DNA of 64,000 nt from Parabacteroides sp. AD58 (GTDB lineage: Bacteria; Bacteroidota; Bacteroidia; Bacteroidales; Tannerellaceae). The DNA lies in contig NZ_CP146284.1 of NCBI RefSeq assembly GCF_023744375.2, positions 2,413,501-2,477,500 on the forward strand, read 5' to 3'. This document shows, in pieces, positions 1 through 7,886 of this stretch. Within the stretch, counting starts at the first letter, position 1, and the number at the start of each line of letters is the position of its first letter. The translations under genes were made by a program, and so were the position numbers. The notes beneath the pieces were generated by a model that saw only the letters and a program-made list of their open reading frames with translations, had not been told where the DNA came from and did not search any database.

Positions 1-516
1 AGGAGTATAATCATATTGCTTAGCCGGCAATGTGTTTTTTATGAACAACATTTTAAACCCTTGATATTGATATTCTACAAAATAGGCATTATCACACTCT
101 ACGCCCAACACCTTCTCTGTCCAGCCCATACCTTTTAAACAATCAACCACAAAAAACATTTGATCATCTTTTAGTCCTGCTGAATTATAACCACAGATTA
201 CTTTTAATAATTCTCTAAAACAATCTATTTGAAAATTAAGATTTTCATACTTTGTATATAAATCCATAGCGTCATCAGGAGCAAACATGGAACATATGTC
301 ACTAACAGGTTTTCTTATTTTTTCTAAAGTTTCAAATGCAACCAAGGTATTCTTATGAACATTCGGATGTTGACAAAATGAAGCTATGGCATCATATGTC
401 AAATCTTCTAGTTGTTGATAAGCTCCATAAGCTCTATCCTCCGAACTTTGCGAATACAAGTTCAAACATGATAATAAACAAACTAATAATATAGATAGTC
501 GTCCTTTTATCGTCAT
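1..516 (-). CDS. Exported hypothetical protein, partial (3' end outside the window)
   Basis: An open frame of 172 codons reads from an ATG at 516 to the window edge without a stop. The N-terminus MTIKGRLSILLVCLLSCLNLY looks like a signal peptide, with a Cys that could be a lipobox. The rest is soluble-looking, with several Cys residues and no family I recognise. The start codon lies one base after the stop of the upstream gene (TAG-T-ATG), so the two are very probably co-transcribed and may be translationally coupled. The region is AT-rich compared with the housekeeping genes to its right, which suggests accessory DNA. The function is unknown. Confidence 0.75.
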   Translation of the reverse strand, partial: MTIKGRLSILLVCLLSCLNLYSQSSEDRAYGAYQQLEDLTYDAIASFCQHPNVHKNTLVAFETLEKIRKPVSDICSMFAPDDAMDLYTKYENLNFQIDCFRELLKVICGYNSAGLKDDQMFFVVDCLKGMGWTEKVLGVECDNAYFVEYQYQGFKMLFIKNTLPAKQYDYTP

Positions 517-517
517 A

Positions 518-877
518 CTACTTTCTTTTTGGCACATAAACTTTCCTCCCCTTATTATTTATATAATATTGTCCTCCTTTCGGACCTGTTTGAATAGTTT
601 TTCCTTTTCCATATTTATAGGCCTCTCGTGAATAATCCTTTGCTCTCAGTCCTTTCTCCTTCGTATATGGATTTCGATTCGGTTTAGTAGAGAAATTATC
701 GTGATTTGTCTTATTGGAATTAGTCTTATAATGTCCTTGGACATAGGTTCCATCTTTCTTTACATATCCTTTCTGATACCGAACAGAAGAATTTACAGAT
801 TGGGCATTAGCCACAAAAATTCCACTAACTAAAAAATTTAACAGTAAGAATAAACAAGCAAAATGTTTCATTTTCAT
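518..877 (-). CDS. Small basic exported protein with a PBCV-type basic adaptor motif
   Basis: This 119-residue protein has a clear signal peptide (MKMKHFACLFLLLNFLVSG, cleavage near ANA-Q26). The mature part is rich in Lys, Tyr, Asn and Gly. The C-terminal segment, TGPKGGQYYINNKGRKVYV, matches the short PBCV-specific basic adaptor pattern (GPxGGxYYIxxxGKKxYV), a motif often found at the ends of secreted or surface-associated proteins. The motif assignment is from memory of the family. The gene lies 13 bp downstream of the SH3-like gene and 1 bp upstream of the partial gene at the window edge, so the three form one transcription unit. M3 is an alternative start. The function is unknown. Confidence 0.75.
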   Translation of the reverse strand: MKMKHFACLFLLLNFLVSGIFVANAQSVNSSVRYQKGYVKKDGTYVQGHYKTNSNKTNHDNFSTKPNRNPYTKEKGLRAKDYSREAYKYGKGKTIQTGPKGGQYYINNKGRKVYVPKRK

Positions 878-890
878 AGGAACTTTATAT

Positions 891-1619
891 TTAGATTGTT
901 GTTAAAAATGTACGAGATATGTATCCGATATGTCCTTTTAAATTTACCTTCACGTAAAATTCCCCATCTTCAATAACTTGGATTCGTTCAGTCAAATCTG
1001 ATTTCTGGAGTCTATACAGGATAAAAGAATTAGGATTTGGCATTGACCTCAAGACTAAAATATCTAACATTTTAAAATAATCTGATTTTATTTTAGCAAA
1101 ACCTATAGCACTTAAATTAGTGTTTATATTAGCCCTTTGTCTTTCAACTTCCTGAGCTTGTTTTGTTTCATAATCTTTATTATACTGCCATATATCCTCG
1201 AAAAAATAAAAATAATAATCTCCCGTCTGTGCCCTCCCATTCACTATTTTTATCTCTATATCAGAAATAGACTGAGTTCCAAAATCTACTGCTGCGATTT
1301 CATTATTGTTATTTACATAAGCCTTAACCTCAACTAATAAATCCTCTTTTTGACACAACCATATAGCCTGATGCCAACCCTCTTTTATTTTATTAGGATA
1401 ACGAGGATAAGAATTATATGTACTTAGTGATTTTTGAATTAATTCTCGTATTTTTATTTTCTTTTGTTTAGCCAAAGCTCCCAACTGCAATAGAGCATCA
1501 TAATTTGGAGAAACATACATATTACCATAAATGGTCTGCGCCGGAGTATCATAGCGATTAACTTGTGCCTTAGAAAAAGTACTATACACAAGAAACAGAA
1601 ACAGAAATAAAGATCTCAT
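891..1619 (-). CDS. Exported protein with C-terminal bacterial SH3-like domain
   Basis: The protein has 242 residues from the ATG at 1619; a longer frame would need a TTG two codons upstream. A hydrophobic signal peptide ends near SKAQ. The C-terminal 50 residues show the bacterial SH3 pattern: LVLRSMPN, then a stretch of basic residues, then a Gly-Tyr-Ile-Ser ending that matches the usual LNVRSGPS...GYVSSxYL. Such domains usually bind cell-wall or peptide ligands. The central part, which contains a run of Tyr and Phe, is unrecognised. It is the first gene of the three-gene minus-strand cluster at the left edge. The SH3-like call comes from the motif; the biological role is unknown. Confidence 0.75.
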   Translation of the reverse strand: MRSLFLFLFLVYSTFSKAQVNRYDTPAQTIYGNMYVSPNYDALLQLGALAKQKKIKIRELIQKSLSTYNSYPRYPNKIKEGWHQAIWLCQKEDLLVEVKAYVNNNNEIAAVDFGTQSISDIEIKIVNGRAQTGDYYFYFFEDIWQYNKDYETKQAQEVERQRANINTNLSAIGFAKIKSDYFKMLDILVLRSMPNPNSFILYRLQKSDLTERIQVIEDGEFYVKVNLKGHIGYISRTFLTTI

Positions 1620-1661
1620 ATGCAAATATTATTCCGCCCGTGTCTCCATCGTTCGGATTCT

Positions 1662-1903
1662 AAAACAAAAAAGAAAAGCGCGGAGACCATCGCTTATTAC
1701 CACTTTGAGGCTCTGGACAGCCTATCAACAGATAATAAGACAATAGCTCCACGCCTAATGTAAGTATATAATCCACCCTTTAAGGATAGACCTATGCAAA
1801 CACAGACGTAGAAACTATCTTGTCTATCATCCCTGTTGATTAGAATTGTCCAGATTCCAAAGTGGGATAATATCGAAACGCTTCTACGTTAATTCATTCA
1901 ATA
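1662..1903 (-). ncRNA. Structured RNA, probable 6S-like (SsrS) RNA
   Basis: No gene occupies this stretch, but it folds into a long rod on the minus strand. Complementary arms, in + coordinates, are 1700-1707 with 1858-1865 (CCACTTTG/CAAAGTGG), 1712-1719 with 1847-1854 (TCTGGACA/TGTCCAGA) and 1724-1731 with 1833-1840 (ATCAACAG/CTGTTGAT). They are nested and separated by small internal loops. AAGCG and CGCTT could close the base. A TAnnTTTG box lies just upstream (1909-1916) and a T-rich tract follows the base stem. The size (about 240 nt) and rod shape with internal loops resemble 6S RNA, the RNA-polymerase-binding regulator. The identity is inferred from shape only; another Bacteroidales RNA is possible. 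Confidence 0.5.
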
Positions 1904-1908
1904 CGTGA

Positions 1909-1916
1909 CAAAGGTA
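1909..1916 (-). promoter_or_regulatory. Bacteroidetes -7 promoter element for the structured RNA
   Basis: TACCTTTG on the minus strand matches the TAnnTTTG consensus of the Bacteroidetes sigma factor. It sits a few bases upstream of the inferred RNA start near 1903. No clear -33 TTTG is visible. Confidence 0.5.
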
Positions 1917-2049
1917 ATCTTTTTAACTGATTTTACCGAAATATCGCTGCCAATTATCTTTTCGTATTCAGATTTCTTAGTTTTACTCCATCTTTTTATT
2001 TATCAAGTTATAATACCTGATAAGGTACGCATCACCTTCCATCAGCAAA

Positions 2050-2088
2050 CTTTGCAGGTAGAGAAACCCTGATCTGCTGCCTGCAAAG
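2050..2088. other. Inverted repeat upstream of dxs
   Basis: CTTTGCAGG (2050-2058) and CCTGCAAAG (2080-2088) are a perfect 9-bp inverted repeat with a 21-base loop. It lies upstream of the dxs promoter and has no T tract, so it is not an obvious terminator. The rest of the 1904-2220 stretch holds nothing else that I can identify. Confidence 0.35.
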
Positions 2089-2220
2089 CTTGATTCTGTT
2101 CCTCTCAATCTCTGCCCAAACGACCTGCTCTGCTGGCAAAAGATAAATATCCGGAGGCAGAAACCTGTAAATTCCGGTTGAAATATCTTTCCTATATTGT
2201 GATATCTGCGCTTTATTCTC

Positions 2221-2228
2221 TATTTTTG
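2221..2228 (+). promoter_or_regulatory. -7 promoter element for dxs
   Basis: TATTTTTG matches TAnnTTTG, with TTG at 2197-2199 about 21 bp upstream as a -33 element. Transcription would start near 2234, just before the ATG at 2247. This decides the start of dxs. Confidence 0.6.
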
Positions 2229-2246
2229 TCAAAAAATAAAAAACAT

Positions 2247-4157
2247 ATGGCTGACAATATGGGGGAACATCTTTTGAACCGGATCAATTATCCGGCCGAT
2301 TTGCACCAGCTTTCCGAAGAACAGCTGCCGGAAGTCTGTGCTGAATTGCGTCAATATATCATCGATGTTTTGTCGGAGAACCCGGGACATCTGGGAGCCA
2401 GCCTGGGAACCGTAGAACTGACTGTCGCCTTGCACTACGTATTTAATGCGCCGTATGATCGGATTGTCTGGGACGTAGGTCATCAGGCTTACGGACATAA
2501 AATCCTGACCGGAAGGCGGGAAGCATTTCATACATTACGTAAATTCGGTGGGATCAGTGGATTTCCTAATCCGGCAGAAAGCGAATATGACGCGTTCATT
2601 GCCGGACATGCATCCAATTCCATCTCGGCGGCCATGGGTATGGCGGTGGCTTCTGCCCTGAAACACGAAGACCGGCATGTGATTGCCGTGATTGGCGATG
2701 GAGCCATGACGGGCGGCCTTGCTTTCGAAGGATTGAATAATGCGTCGGTCAATCCCAACAACCTCTTGATTATCCTCAACGATAATAATATGGCCATCGA
2801 CCACAGTGTGGGTGGACTGAGCCAATATCTGGTGGATATTACCACCAGCCAAGCATACAACAAGATGCGTTATGATGTTTATCGGGGCCTAAAGAAGATC
2901 AAACTGATCGACGACGACCGGCGGGATAATATTCTCCGTTTCAATAATAGTCTGAAAGCCCTGCTAACCCAGCAGCACAATCTGTTCGAAGGTTTCAGCA
3001 TCCGCTACTTCGGTCCGGTGGATGGACACGACGTAGGTTATCTGGTCAAACTGCTGAACGACATCAAGGATATGCAGGGACCGAAACTCCTTCATATCAA
3101 GACGAAGAAGGGAAAAGGTTTCAAGCCGGCTGAGGAGTCAGCTACCGAATGGCACGCTCCGGGCCGTTTCAACAAGGAAACAGGAGAGCGTATCATTGTA
3201 CACAAGCTGAATGAGCCTCAGCTCTATCAGGATGTCTTCGGGCACACGCTGGTAGAACTGGCTGAAAAGGACAAACGTATTGTAGGCATCACACCGGCCA
3301 TGCCAACGGGTTGTTCCATGACATATATGATGAAGGAATTTCCAGACCGGGCCTTTGATGTCGGTATTGCCGAAGGACATGCCGTGACTTTCTCCGCCGG
3401 ACTGGCAAAAGAAGGGATGATTCCTTTCTGTAACGTCTATTCCTCTTTCATGCAGCGGGCTTACGACATGGTCATTCACGATGTGGCTCTTCAGAAGTTA
3501 CATCTGATTCTTTGCCTGGACCGTGCCGGACTGGTGGGAGAAGACGGAGCAACACATCATGGTGTGTTCGATCTGGCCTATTTGCGTCCGATTCCAAATC
3601 TGGTTATTTCGTCACCCCTGAATGAATGGGATTTACGAAACCTGATGTATACTGGCTATATGATTCCTGACGGACCGTTTGTAATCCGCTATCCACGTGG
3701 TAAAGGAGAGAAAAGCGACTGGCGGAATGAAATGCAAATCCTTCCCATCGGGAAAGGCAGGAAATTACGCGATGGCCATGACATTGCCGTCCTGACGATA
3801 GGCCCGATCGGTAATGAAGCCATCAAGGCGATCAACCAAGTTGAACAGGAAGGTATTTCGGTAGCTCATTATGATATGATTTATTTAAAGCCACTCGACG
3901 AAGAGTTGCTGCATGAAGTAGGGAAAAAGTTCAGCCGCGTGGTTACCATTGAGAACGGAGTCATCACCGGAGGTTTAGGCAGTGCCGTTCTGGAATTTAT
4001 GGCAGATCACGGCTATACTCCCCAAGTGAAACGGATCGGTGTTCCGGATCGCTTTATTGAACATGGTTCCATACCGGAACTGTATAAACTATGTGGCATG
4101 GACGCAGACAGCATTGCCGGTGTCATCCGGCAAATGTGCACCGTATCCGACCAATGA
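2247..4157 (+). CDS. dxs: 1-deoxy-D-xylulose-5-phosphate synthase
   Basis: This thiamine-diphosphate enzyme condenses pyruvate and glyceraldehyde 3-phosphate, the first step of the MEP isoprenoid pathway. The 636-residue length is normal for the family. Visible motifs are NPGHLGAS (about 45-52) and the ThDP/Mg-binding GDGAMTGG (150-157) with the following NN. The transketolase central domain ([13 protein letters not shown] segment [14 protein letters not shown]) and a C-terminal transketolase domain follow. A longer frame opens at 2178, but a promoter at 2221-2228 lies inside it, so the ATG at 2247 is preferred; M5 is possible. dxs is followed after 36 bp by trkA and 18 bp later by trkH, and probably leads the operon. 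Confidence 0.95.
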   Translation: MADNMGEHLLNRINYPADLHQLSEEQLPEVCAELRQYIIDVLSENPGHLGASLGTVELTVALHYVFNAPYDRIVWDVGHQAYGHKILTGRREAFHTLRKFGGISGFPNPAESEYDAFIAGHASNSISAAMGMAVASALKHEDRHVIAVIGDGAMTGGLAFEGLNNASVNPNNLLIILNDNNMAIDHSVGGLSQYLVDITTSQAYNKMRYDVYRGLKKIKLIDDDRRDNILRFNNSLKALLTQQHNLFEGFSIRYFGPVDGHDVGYLVKLLNDIKDMQGPKLLHIKTKKGKGFKPAEESATEWHAPGRFNKETGERIIVHKLNEPQLYQDVFGHTLVELAEKDKRIVGITPAMPTGCSMTYMMKEFPDRAFDVGIAEGHAVTFSAGLAKEGMIPFCNVYSSFMQRAYDMVIHDVALQKLHLILCLDRAGLVGEDGATHHGVFDLAYLRPIPNLVISSPLNEWDLRNLMYTGYMIPDGPFVIRYPRGKGEKSDWRNEMQILPIGKGRKLRDGHDIAVLTIGPIGNEAIKAINQVEQEGISVAHYDMIYLKPLDEELLHEVGKKFSRVVTIENGVITGGLGSAVLEFMADHGYTPQVKRIGVPDRFIEHGSIPELYKLCGMDADSIAGVIRQMCTVSDQ

Positions 4158-4193
4158 GAAAACAACCCTTGAACACTAAGAACAAAATGAAGT

Positions 4194-5531
4194 ATGAAAA
4201 TCGTTATAGCAGGAGCCGGTGAGGTAGGAACTCACCTGGCGAAAATGTTATCTCAGGAAAATCATGATATTGTGCTGATGGATCCTAAAGAGGAACGCCT
4301 CAGCACGATGAGTTCGACAATGGAAATTCTTCCCGTTGTAGGTAATCCTACTTCCCTGAAAGATCTGGAGGAAGCAGGTATCCGAAAGACCGATTTGTTT
4401 GTGAGTGTCACACCGGAAGAAACGACCAACATTGCCGCCTGTATCCTGGCACATAGCCTGGGAGCTCATAAGACATTTGCCCGCATCAACAACTATGAGT
4501 ATTTACAGCCCAAAAACAAAGAGCTCTTTGAGAAGCTGGGAATTACTTCGATGATCTACCCGGAAATGTTGGCTGCCCGCGAAATCGTCACGGCAGTCAA
4601 GCGCCCGTGGGCCCGTCAATATTGGGAACTTTTCGGCGGAGCCCTGATTCTAATTGGCGTGAAAGTCCGTGACAATGCTCAAATAGTCAATAAAATGCTT
4701 TCGGAATTGCTGATGGAACAGAAGTTCTATCACATCGTAGCCATCAAGCGAAAGAATGAAACTATCATTCCTCGTGGTAATGATCATATCGAATCGGGCG
4801 ATCTCCTTTTCTTTACAACAACCAGAAACTATATAGAAGATGTACGCCTGCTGGCCGGGAAAAAGAATCCGGAAGTCAAGAAGGTGATCATCATGGGTGG
4901 CAGCCGTATCGCCTTACGTGCCTGTCAGTACTTGCCGAATAATATCCGGGTAAAAGTAATTGAGACGAACAAGGAAAAGAGTTACCGTATCGCTGAGGCG
5001 GTGCCGGGCAACGTATTAATCATTAATGGTGACGGCCGCGATATGGATCTGTTGATGCACGAAGGCATTCAGGACGCACAAGCCTTCATCGCTCTGACAG
5101 AAAACTCAAGCACGAACATATTAGCCTGCCTGGCAGCCAAACGGTTCGGTGTTTACCGGACTGTAGCCAAGATTGAGAATATCGACTATATTCCTCTGGC
5201 AGAAAGCATGGATATTGGCTCGGTCATCAACAAGAAACTGATCGCAGCCAGTCATATTTACCAATTTCTGCTGGATGCCGACGTTTCAAATGTAAAATGT
5301 CTGACCTTTGCCAATGCCGACGTAGCCGAACTGGTTGCCCGGCCGGATTCCAAGATCACGAAAAAAGCGGTACGCGACTTACGTTTGCCTCGTGACATGA
5401 CGTTAGGAGGACTGATCCGAAACGGTAAACCAATGATGATTGATGGTGATACCCAGATTCAAGCCTACGACCATGTGGTTGTCTTCTGTCTGGATACAGC
5501 TATGCGCAAACTGGAAGATTACTTCAACTGA
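4194..5531 (+). CDS. trkA: Trk potassium uptake regulatory subunit TrkA
   Basis: This is the cytoplasmic NAD(H)-binding gating subunit of the Trk/Ktr potassium transporter. Its 445 residues contain two RCK units. The first Rossmann motif is GAGEVGTHLA (7-16) and the second begins at IIMGGSRIALRA (about 233-244). Each is followed by a TrkA-C type segment. The duplicated layout is that of full-length TrkA rather than single-unit KtrA. It lies directly upstream of trkH, its membrane partner, which confirms the assignment. Confidence 0.95.
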   Translation: MKIVIAGAGEVGTHLAKMLSQENHDIVLMDPKEERLSTMSSTMEILPVVGNPTSLKDLEEAGIRKTDLFVSVTPEETTNIAACILAHSLGAHKTFARINNYEYLQPKNKELFEKLGITSMIYPEMLAAREIVTAVKRPWARQYWELFGGALILIGVKVRDNAQIVNKMLSELLMEQKFYHIVAIKRKNETIIPRGNDHIESGDLLFFTTTRNYIEDVRLLAGKKNPEVKKVIIMGGSRIALRACQYLPNNIRVKVIETNKEKSYRIAEAVPGNVLIINGDGRDMDLLMHEGIQDAQAFIALTENSSTNILACLAAKRFGVYRTVAKIENIDYIPLAESMDIGSVINKKLIAASHIYQFLLDADVSNVKCLTFANADVAELVARPDSKITKKAVRDLRLPRDMTLGGLIRNGKPMMIDGDTQIQAYDHVVVFCLDTAMRKLEDYFN

Positions 5532-5549
5532 TCGTAAAAGACATCGCTT

Positions 5550-7004
5550 ATGTTGAATGTACGTTTCATATTCAAGATGCTCGGGTTGATGTTTATCCTC
5601 GAGACTTTATTCATGCTGATGGCTCTTGCCGTCGCGTTTATTTATCAAGGAGATGATGTAGAACCATTAGCCCTTTCAAGTGGCATTCTGTTCGGATTCG
5701 GTGTACTTTTCTACCTGTTTGGAATACGGGCCAACGAACATTCGGCCGGACGCCGGGAAGGAATGCTCATTGTAACACTCACCTGGACACTGCTTTCCCT
5801 TTTCGGGATGTTGCCTTTCTATTTAGGAGGTTATGTCGACAGCATTGCAGATGCCTATTTCGAAACCATGTCTGGTTTTACAACCACGGGTTCTACAATC
5901 CTCACCGATATTGAAGCCTTACCCAAAGGCGTACTTTTCTGGCGCAGCCTGACACAATGGCAAGGAGGCATGGGTATGATTGTCTTTACCGTAGCCCTGA
6001 TGCCTATCTTCGGCGGTGGAGCCAGTCAGATGTTCGATGCGGAAACTCCCGGTATTACTCACGAACGGTTTCGTCCCCGAATTACCCAGGTTGCCAAACG
6101 CTTATGGGGTATTTATTTATTCTTTACCTTCTTGCTGACCGGCCTTCTCTGGATCGGACCGATGAACTTATATGATGCGATTAATCATGCCATGACCTGT
6201 ATGGCCACCGGAGGATATTCCACCAAGAATGCCAGCATTGCTTATTGGAATTCGGCCTATGTTGAATATATTATTGCCATCTTCATGTGTATTGGATCAA
6301 CCAACATGACTTTGATCTACTTTTTCATGAATGGTAAATTCAGGAAATTACTGAAGGATGAAGAAACCCGCTGGTTCTATTCCATCGTAGTTATTTCTAC
6401 GCTCATCGTCATGGCGTGGGTTTATTTCAAAGGTATTATTACGGATCCGGAAGAAGCATTCCGTGAATCTTTCTTCCAGGTGACAACCTTGATTTCGACC
6501 TGTGGTTATGCAACTGTCGACTTTATCCCTTGGGGACCGTTCTTCTGGATGGTTGCGCTGATGCTGATGGTTGTCTGCGGTTGTGCCGGATCAACTTGTG
6601 GAGGATTCAAGATGGGACGAGTTGTGATTCTGGCGAAAAATGTAGTAAATGCCTTCAAGAAACAAACTCATCCGCACGCAGTACTTCCCGTACGTGTAAA
6701 CGGACATGTTATTTCTACCGACATTGTCAATCGGGTACTGGCATTTGCTTTCATCTATATTTCCTTAATCTTTGCCACGGCATTCTTTCTGATGCTCGAT
6801 GGAGCCGGATTTGAAGAAGCGGTAGGAACAGCTACTTCGGCAGTCAGCAATACCGGACCAGGTCTTGGTATTTACGGTCCTGTCGGGAACTTTTCCAGTT
6901 ATTCAGATTTAAGCAAGTGGGTTTTGTCGTTTGTGATGATGACCGGACGTCTGGAAATATTCACGGTACTGACCATCCTGTTACCTGGATTCTGGAAGCA
7001 ATAA
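5550..7004 (+). CDS. trkH: Trk/Ktr potassium channel subunit TrkH
   Basis: This 484-residue polytopic inner-membrane protein forms the potassium-conducting pore. Four degenerate selectivity loops are visible: SGFTTTGST, MATGGYST, STCGYAT and AVSNTGPG. These are the repeats expected in the TrkH/KtrB superfamily. It begins 18 bp after trkA and is probably the last gene of dxs-trkA-trkH, since a hairpin terminator follows at 7044-7097. Confidence 0.95.
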   Translation: MLNVRFIFKMLGLMFILETLFMLMALAVAFIYQGDDVEPLALSSGILFGFGVLFYLFGIRANEHSAGRREGMLIVTLTWTLLSLFGMLPFYLGGYVDSIADAYFETMSGFTTTGSTILTDIEALPKGVLFWRSLTQWQGGMGMIVFTVALMPIFGGGASQMFDAETPGITHERFRPRITQVAKRLWGIYLFFTFLLTGLLWIGPMNLYDAINHAMTCMATGGYSTKNASIAYWNSAYVEYIIAIFMCIGSTNMTLIYFFMNGKFRKLLKDEETRWFYSIVVISTLIVMAWVYFKGIITDPEEAFRESFFQVTTLISTCGYATVDFIPWGPFFWMVALMLMVVCGCAGSTCGGFKMGRVVILAKNVVNAFKKQTHPHAVLPVRVNGHVISTDIVNRVLAFAFIYISLIFATAFFLMLDGAGFEEAVGTATSAVSNTGPGLGIYGPVGNFSSYSDLSKWVLSFVMMTGRLEIFTVLTILLPGFWKQ

Positions 7005-7043
7005 CAATCCTTGTCCCTGGCAACAACGAATCTGACATACAAG

Positions 7044-7097
7044 ATAAACGAGAACCGATAGCAAAATACGTGAATTTCCAAATCGATTCTCGTTTAT
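7044..7097 (+). terminator. Hairpin terminator after trkH
   Basis: ATAAACGAGAA (7044-7054) pairs with TTCTCGTTTAT (7087-7097). The stem extends inward by several pairs with one mismatch, and TTTT follows. It fits a factor-independent terminator for the dxs-trkA-trkH unit. Confidence 0.55.
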
Positions 7098-7152
7098 TTT
7101 GGAAAAGACAGAAAAACGACTGATTTTTTTGGTATAAGATATACGTTTTGAA

Positions 7153-7186
7153 TGATTCTGCCGTTATATACTATACGATAGAATCA
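7153..7186. other. Short inverted repeat upstream of ruvA
   Basis: TGATTCT (7153-7159) and AGAATCA (7180-7186) are exact inverted copies in the trkH-ruvA gap. They could form a hairpin or act as an operator. No clear TAnnTTTG element precedes ruvA. Confidence 0.25.
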
Positions 7187-7289
7187 TAAATATAACCATC
7201 GCTCGTCGGCATCCTGCTTTAAATGAATGCAAGGAAAACCTAACGGATAAAGAGAACTCGGGCGAAAGACTAAACAACTGGAATAAAGA

Positions 7290-7886
7290 ATGATTGACTA
7301 TATAAAAGGCGAAATTGCCGATTTAGCGCCAGCACGTATGGTAATGGAATGCTACGGCATAGGCTACGAAATAAACATTTCATTAACCACCTTTACGGCC
7401 TATCAGGGGAAAAAGGAGGGAAAAATCTTTGTCTATGAGGTGATTCGCGAAGATGTTCACCTGTTGTATGGATTCGCGACAGTTCTTGAACGGGAATTGT
7501 TCCTGTTGCTTACGTCCGTCTCGGGTGTCGGTCCGAATACAGCACGTATGATATTATCTTCTTTTCAGCCGACCGAACTGATTCAGGTCATCGCATCAAA
7601 GGATGAAACAGCCCTTACTTCCGTCAAAGGTATCGGACTAAAAACAGCCCAACGTATTTTGGTTGATCTGAAAAACAAAGTGAAATCGATGGAGGCATTA
7701 GCCCCGGCAGCAACCTCAAATACAAGAGCTGTTCCTCAAACAGAAGTAGCCGAAGAAGCAGTAGCAGCCCTTGTCATGTTGGGATTCCAGAAAGCGGCTT
7801 CCCAGAAAGTGGTTACGTCAATCCTCAAAAATGATCCGGCTTCTCCTGTCGAACAGGTAATCAAGTCGGCACTTAAAATGCTTTAA
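7290..7886 (+). CDS. ruvA: Holliday junction branch migration protein RuvA
   Basis: RuvA binds four-way DNA junctions and loads the RuvB motor during recombinational repair. The 198-residue length is typical. The N-terminal OB-like domain starts [14 protein letters not shown]. The helix-hairpin-helix segments include [12 protein letters not shown] and [13 protein letters not shown]. The C-terminal RuvB-interacting domain starts near [15 protein letters not shown]. Its TAA stop overlaps the ATG of sprA by one base. This ruvA-sprA pairing is a known neighbourhood in Bacteroidetes. Confidence 0.95.
   Translation: MIDYIKGEIADLAPARMVMECYGIGYEINISLTTFTAYQGKKEGKIFVYEVIREDVHLLYGFATVLERELFLLLTSVSGVGPNTARMILSSFQPTELIQVIASKDETALTSVKGIGLKTAQRILVDLKNKVKSMEALAPAATSNTRAVPQTEVAEEAVAALVMLGFQKAASQKVVTSILKNDPASPVEQVIKSALKML

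Noticed and set aside
2032..2232. 66-codon minus frame upstream of dxs
   Set aside because: It overlaps the dxs promoter and a hairpin and has no signal, domain or neighbour support.
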